From contig NC_065892.1 of the NCBI RefSeq assembly GCF_905147045.1, forward strand, positions 1,059,001 to 1,123,000: DNA of 64,000 nucleotides. The letters run 5' to 3'. Positions within the stretch are counted from its first letter, which is position 1; every line of letters starts with the position of its first letter. Below are positions 60,846 through 64,000 of the stretch, piece after piece. Origin of the DNA: Nymphalis io. Its lineage: Eukaryota > Arthropoda > Insecta > Lepidoptera > Nymphalidae. The notes under the pieces are model-generated. The model ran no database searches and was not told the DNA's origin. It saw nothing but the letters and a program-made list of their open reading frames with translations. The translations under genes and the position numbers were made by a program.

Positions 60846-61019
60846 GCACAAATTCCTGTCACAAGTAACCTTCTAAGGTATGTAGAGTTAATCCGTTAAT
60901 CAGCATTAGAAAAGAATTGTAGAAAAAAATTCACATAATTATCATCAGTAGGAGATATTTGCCCAGCAGTGGGACATGTATAAGCTATTATTTACTTTCT
61001 CAATAGCAATATAAGGTAT

Positions 61020-61049
61020 ATTTTAATCAACAGCATGGTTGATTAAAAT
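61020..61049. repeat. perfect 12-bp inverted repeat, 6-nt loop
   Basis: ATTTTAATCAAC at 61020-61031 and its reverse complement at 61038-61049. Confidence 0.9.
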
Positions 61050-61514
61050 TTCTTTGTCACGTTTAATTTTGTAACAATATTTTTAGATAAATGAATTTTA
61101 TGTAATATTTAAAAATTGAGCTTTATTGCTATAAAAATAAGACTTAAATTTTGTATGGACGGTGAAGCATCTCTTTGAACTAATAGCCCTTTGCGGGTTC
61201 TTTCTCAGGCACACTTTCACACGCATTGTGTACTCACAGTTAAGAATGTAACAGTATCGGAAAGAACTGAAACGTTATAAAAAGATTTTCTTACTACAAT
61301 ACAAAATTTTTTCAATAAACTATGATATATATGTACGTGATTTTGAACTTTCTTTGCAAATAAAGTTCTTCATTAAAGATATTTAGTGTTAATTCTATTT
61401 TGTTAATTTATTTTGAATACTTGCAACCCTTTTAACTACTAACTGTTCGTGTGTAGAAAAGTATGACGCATTTATTATACAAACAAACGATTTTTTTACC
61501 GGCCTAGTGTGTAT

Positions 61515-61640
61515 TTGCGGTGGTGATCAATTACCACAAGGTCGTATAAGTCAGCAGTCTTATTTCATTTTGAAAACATACCTACTTTGTGGTAAGGCTT
61601 TGTGTCGTTTGGGTAGATATTACTACTATACTATTGTCTA
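61515..61640 (+). mobile_element. two SINE-A scraps in tandem
   Basis: A 3'-end scrap (GCGGTGGTGATCAATTACCAC...AAGG) at 61515-61575 is followed by a 5'-end scrap (TGGTAAGGCTTTGTGTCG, TTTGGGTAGATATTAC) at 61590-61630, so they derive from two insertions or a rearranged copy. Confidence 0.55.
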
Positions 61641-62439
61641 AATAATTATACAATATGTAATATATAATCTATTTTTATTTAATAAATATATAATATACAA
61701 GCAGCTAGTCAGCTAGCTCACCCGTGCCCATTTCGTTGGGCGGTAAACATTTTTACTTGTGATGAAATTATTATTGTGGTTCGGCTAGTACTGAGTGCTA
61801 TGATTTATTTCCTGACTGCCAAAAGACACGTTGGCTGAACATTAATAAAATTGTCTCGCGTATTTGATATTTTAAATTATTTTTGAAACTACGCAACCAA
61901 AAAACATACATTAAAATTTTTATCTACATAAAATTGTCATAGTGATAAAGCAAATTATTTCTAAATAGATTGACCTGTTGTATATGAAAAAAACCGTCTT
62001 ATAGAAATATTACTCAATAGAATACATTCATCCAAATTATATGCAGTAAAATGAAAAAGTCTTTTGTTTTAAACACTTAAGACCATTAAATTACTTATTT
62101 AGATAAAAATTCATAATTGTTAATAAATGAACATGACATAACGATTTAAGTATTTTTTTTTTAATATAAAAAACTACTTTTTATGGCTCAAATATAAAAG
62201 TTAGCATATGCTGTCGCTGACTTTTTTGTAGGTATTATCAAGCTCTACAATTTTTCTTTAGAATTCAATCATATATCTCTTATTGTTAAACCAGCGTTCG
62301 TAAATAACGTAATGTTTTCGTTTAACCGTTTTTTCTCCGACTTACTTTACAAATCCGACTATCACGAAAAAGTCTTAATTTTTCGGGTTAATATATCCTA
62401 TCAAACTCTCAAATATGGCTTACTATTAGTAAAAGAATT
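61641..62439. other. AT-rich spacer
   Basis: Nothing recognised. Confidence 0.5.
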
Positions 62440-62520
62440 TTCAAAATCGGTTCAGTAGATCCAGAGGTTACCCCCTACAACCTCACAAACTTTACCTCTT
62501 TATAAAATTAGTGTAGACTA
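62440..62520. repeat. interspersed repeat F-like end
   Basis: TTTTCAAAATCGGTTCAGTAG, CCCCCTACAACCTCACAAAC, CTTTATAAAATTAGTGTAG. Confidence 0.5.
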
Positions 62521-62705
62521 TTAAAAAATATATATGTTTTATATTTAACGAAATGTATTACTTATTTTGAATCCATGTACATTGCAGTAATGTTATTAGA
62601 TATTTTTTTCTTATTTTTATTATTTAACAATAAGTGTCATACGAAAAAGATAAAGCAAAAAGAAAAAGAATATAACTTTTCTATCTCTATGTTCATATTG
62701 TATGA

Positions 62706-62855
62706 GAACTGAGATGGCTCGGTAATTAGAACACGTGAATATTAACTGAAGAGTGCAGGTTCAAAACTTTGAACTTTCTCTCTTGAGATGTTCATCTCGT
62801 GCTGGGCGGTGAAGAAAAACAACGTTCTGTGCATGTGTAGGATTAAAAACTACAG
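62706..62855 (+). mobile_element. SINE-B, decayed
   Basis: GAACTGAGATGGCTCGGTAATTAG head, GTGCAGGTTCAAAACTTTG at box B, GTTCATCTCGTGCTGGGCGG, GTGCATGTGTAGG. Confidence 0.75.
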
Positions 62856-63727
62856 CAATGAAATAAATAAAGGTTGTTACTTGAATATGAATGTGAAAAG
62901 TAAATTCGATAGAGAACATATCGAATGTTTTTGAAAATATAAGGTAAAGTTAAATTAATAAGCTTATGTAAAAGCATCTCATGATGACCTGGTCTATTTT
63001 TTTTCATTACCTGTATCACAAAGAGGCGAGAAGCACCTTTTTCCCCTACCCTTTCTTCGTCGTGACGTATTTTTTATGAAGACATTATAACGGATCTAGC
63101 AAGCGAGCGGACTTTGTTGAAATATGGCAAACGCAAAATTAAAAAAGAATTTATAAGTAGAATTAAATTGTGTTATGAAACATAAAACAAATAAATTGAA
63201 GGACCATTTCTGTTTAGTAGGTTTTATACTTTAGGCTTTTATGGGAGGGAGTATGACGTCAGTTATTTCCTTTTTTTTATTGACGCGACTGGTATGCCTC
63301 ACATAGTACAATTATTAATATAACTTTAAAATAAATGCAAAGTAATGAATTTGTAATTAAACGCGATACAGCTAAACAGGACAAAGGGTTTAAATAATCG
63401 TCACCATTAAGGCGGTGGGTATATCGCCGATATTAATATTTTTAACGAGACCCCGGGGTTTTATTCAGGGAAATTGCAGTTAGAAGGATCTTATTAATGA
63501 ACGTCGCAGACTCCTTTGTCCGGCGCGAGAGCATTTCCTGCACAATCGCTCTGACACCGAGTAATTAGGGAGAAAAATTCGTTACCCTGAAATCTAGTAA
63601 CGCAACCGTATTTAACTATTGTAAAGGGAAAAAAATTAAATCACCTCAAGTGTTATAAGACTTTTATAACAAGTAATATTAGCTTTATTTGTTATTTTAT
63701 TCATTTCTATCTTTTTTTATGTTCATA
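62856..63727. other. spacer with a less AT-rich patch
   Basis: The patch at about 63380-63620 contains TAATTA-type words, CCCCGGGG and CpG-bearing words. It looks like conserved non-coding DNA by composition only; no exon is recognisable. Confidence 0.4.
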
Positions 63728-63815
63728 TGTAGGTGAACGGGCTGATGGGCCACCTGATGGTAAGGGGTTACAACTGACCATAGACATTGGCGCTGTTAGA
63801 AATATGAACCATTCC
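63728..63815 (-). mobile_element. SINE-A 3'-end fragment
   Basis: GTAGGTGAACGGGCTGATGG, GCCACCTGATGGTAAGGGG, CATAGACATTGGCGCTGTTAG. Confidence 0.75.
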
Positions 63816-64000
63816 AAATGTCATTTTACAAAACATATTAAATTTAAAACTACCAATACGGAACGCGAATTTTAATATCGGGGTAAGATGGAAAAAGGTC
63901 TCTTCTTATTGGAGTACTAGTAAACGCTTCAAGTTAAGGTACGTTTAATTTGTTTTCTATCAGTAAAACATGTGTATTAGTGTTTTAAAACTAAGTATTA

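Noticed and set aside
62995..63030. Minus-strand CTCTTTGTGATACAG|GTAATG
   Set aside because: Broken pyrimidine tract and poor donor (GTAATG). Not distinguishable from chance.
1..64000. CRISPR array, prokaryotic operon or viral genome
   Set aside because: No regularly spaced direct repeats, no dense coding or ribosome-binding context, and no viral genes. All signals are those of an insect nuclear genome.

Overview
The window reads as AT-rich, non-coding DNA from a lepidopteran, most likely a nymphalid butterfly. The evidence is the repeat content. About 20 copies belong to one ~290-bp SINE that I recognise as the butterfly 'Metulj-like' type (SINE-A here). Two tRNA-derived SINE families (SINE-B with a Lys-tRNA-like head, and SINE-C) and several RTE-type LINE 3' ends are also typical of this order. 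There is no prokaryotic signature, and I found no complete host protein-coding gene, rRNA or functional tRNA gene.

Layout. 1-3476 is unannotated spacer. 3477-6009 holds a SINE-A next to the only long open frame of the window, a 5'-truncated RTE reverse transcriptase on the minus strand, bounded by an 11-bp candidate target-site duplication. 6010-24550 is spacer with scattered SINEs. A minus-strand splice-site cluster lies at 24815-24880. 25144-31360 holds a perfect hairpin, RTE and SINE debris and spacer. 31362-31712 is the 3' end of a CR1-like LINE. 31713-54800 is the most repeat-dense part, including a complete SINE-B (39379-39671) and a complete SINE-C (47435-47811), both with target-site duplications. 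A second minus-strand splice-site cluster lies at 54828-54890. 55570-64000 holds a GC-rich patch, hairpins and decayed SINEs.

Two results stand out. First, at 24877/24878 and 54884/54885 the minus strand has a strong 3' splice site (pyrimidine tract plus CAG) joined directly to a 5' splice site (GTGAGT, GTACGT). Each is followed 57 or 51 nt later by another strong donor. This is the layout of recursive-splicing (ratchet) sites with short RS-exons, so much of the window may be one long intron of a minus-strand gene. Second, both abundant SINE families share their 3' tails with LINEs seen in the same window: SINE-B with the RTE element, SINE-A with the CR1-like LINE (19 identical bases over a stem-loop). 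This gives two LINE/SINE pairs in one locus.

Several tight, nearly perfect hairpins occur. One lies inside a SINE-B copy, so its pre-mutation sequence can be inferred from sister copies, and it fits a replication template switch. All repeat-family names are from recognition and in-window comparison only; no database search was possible.
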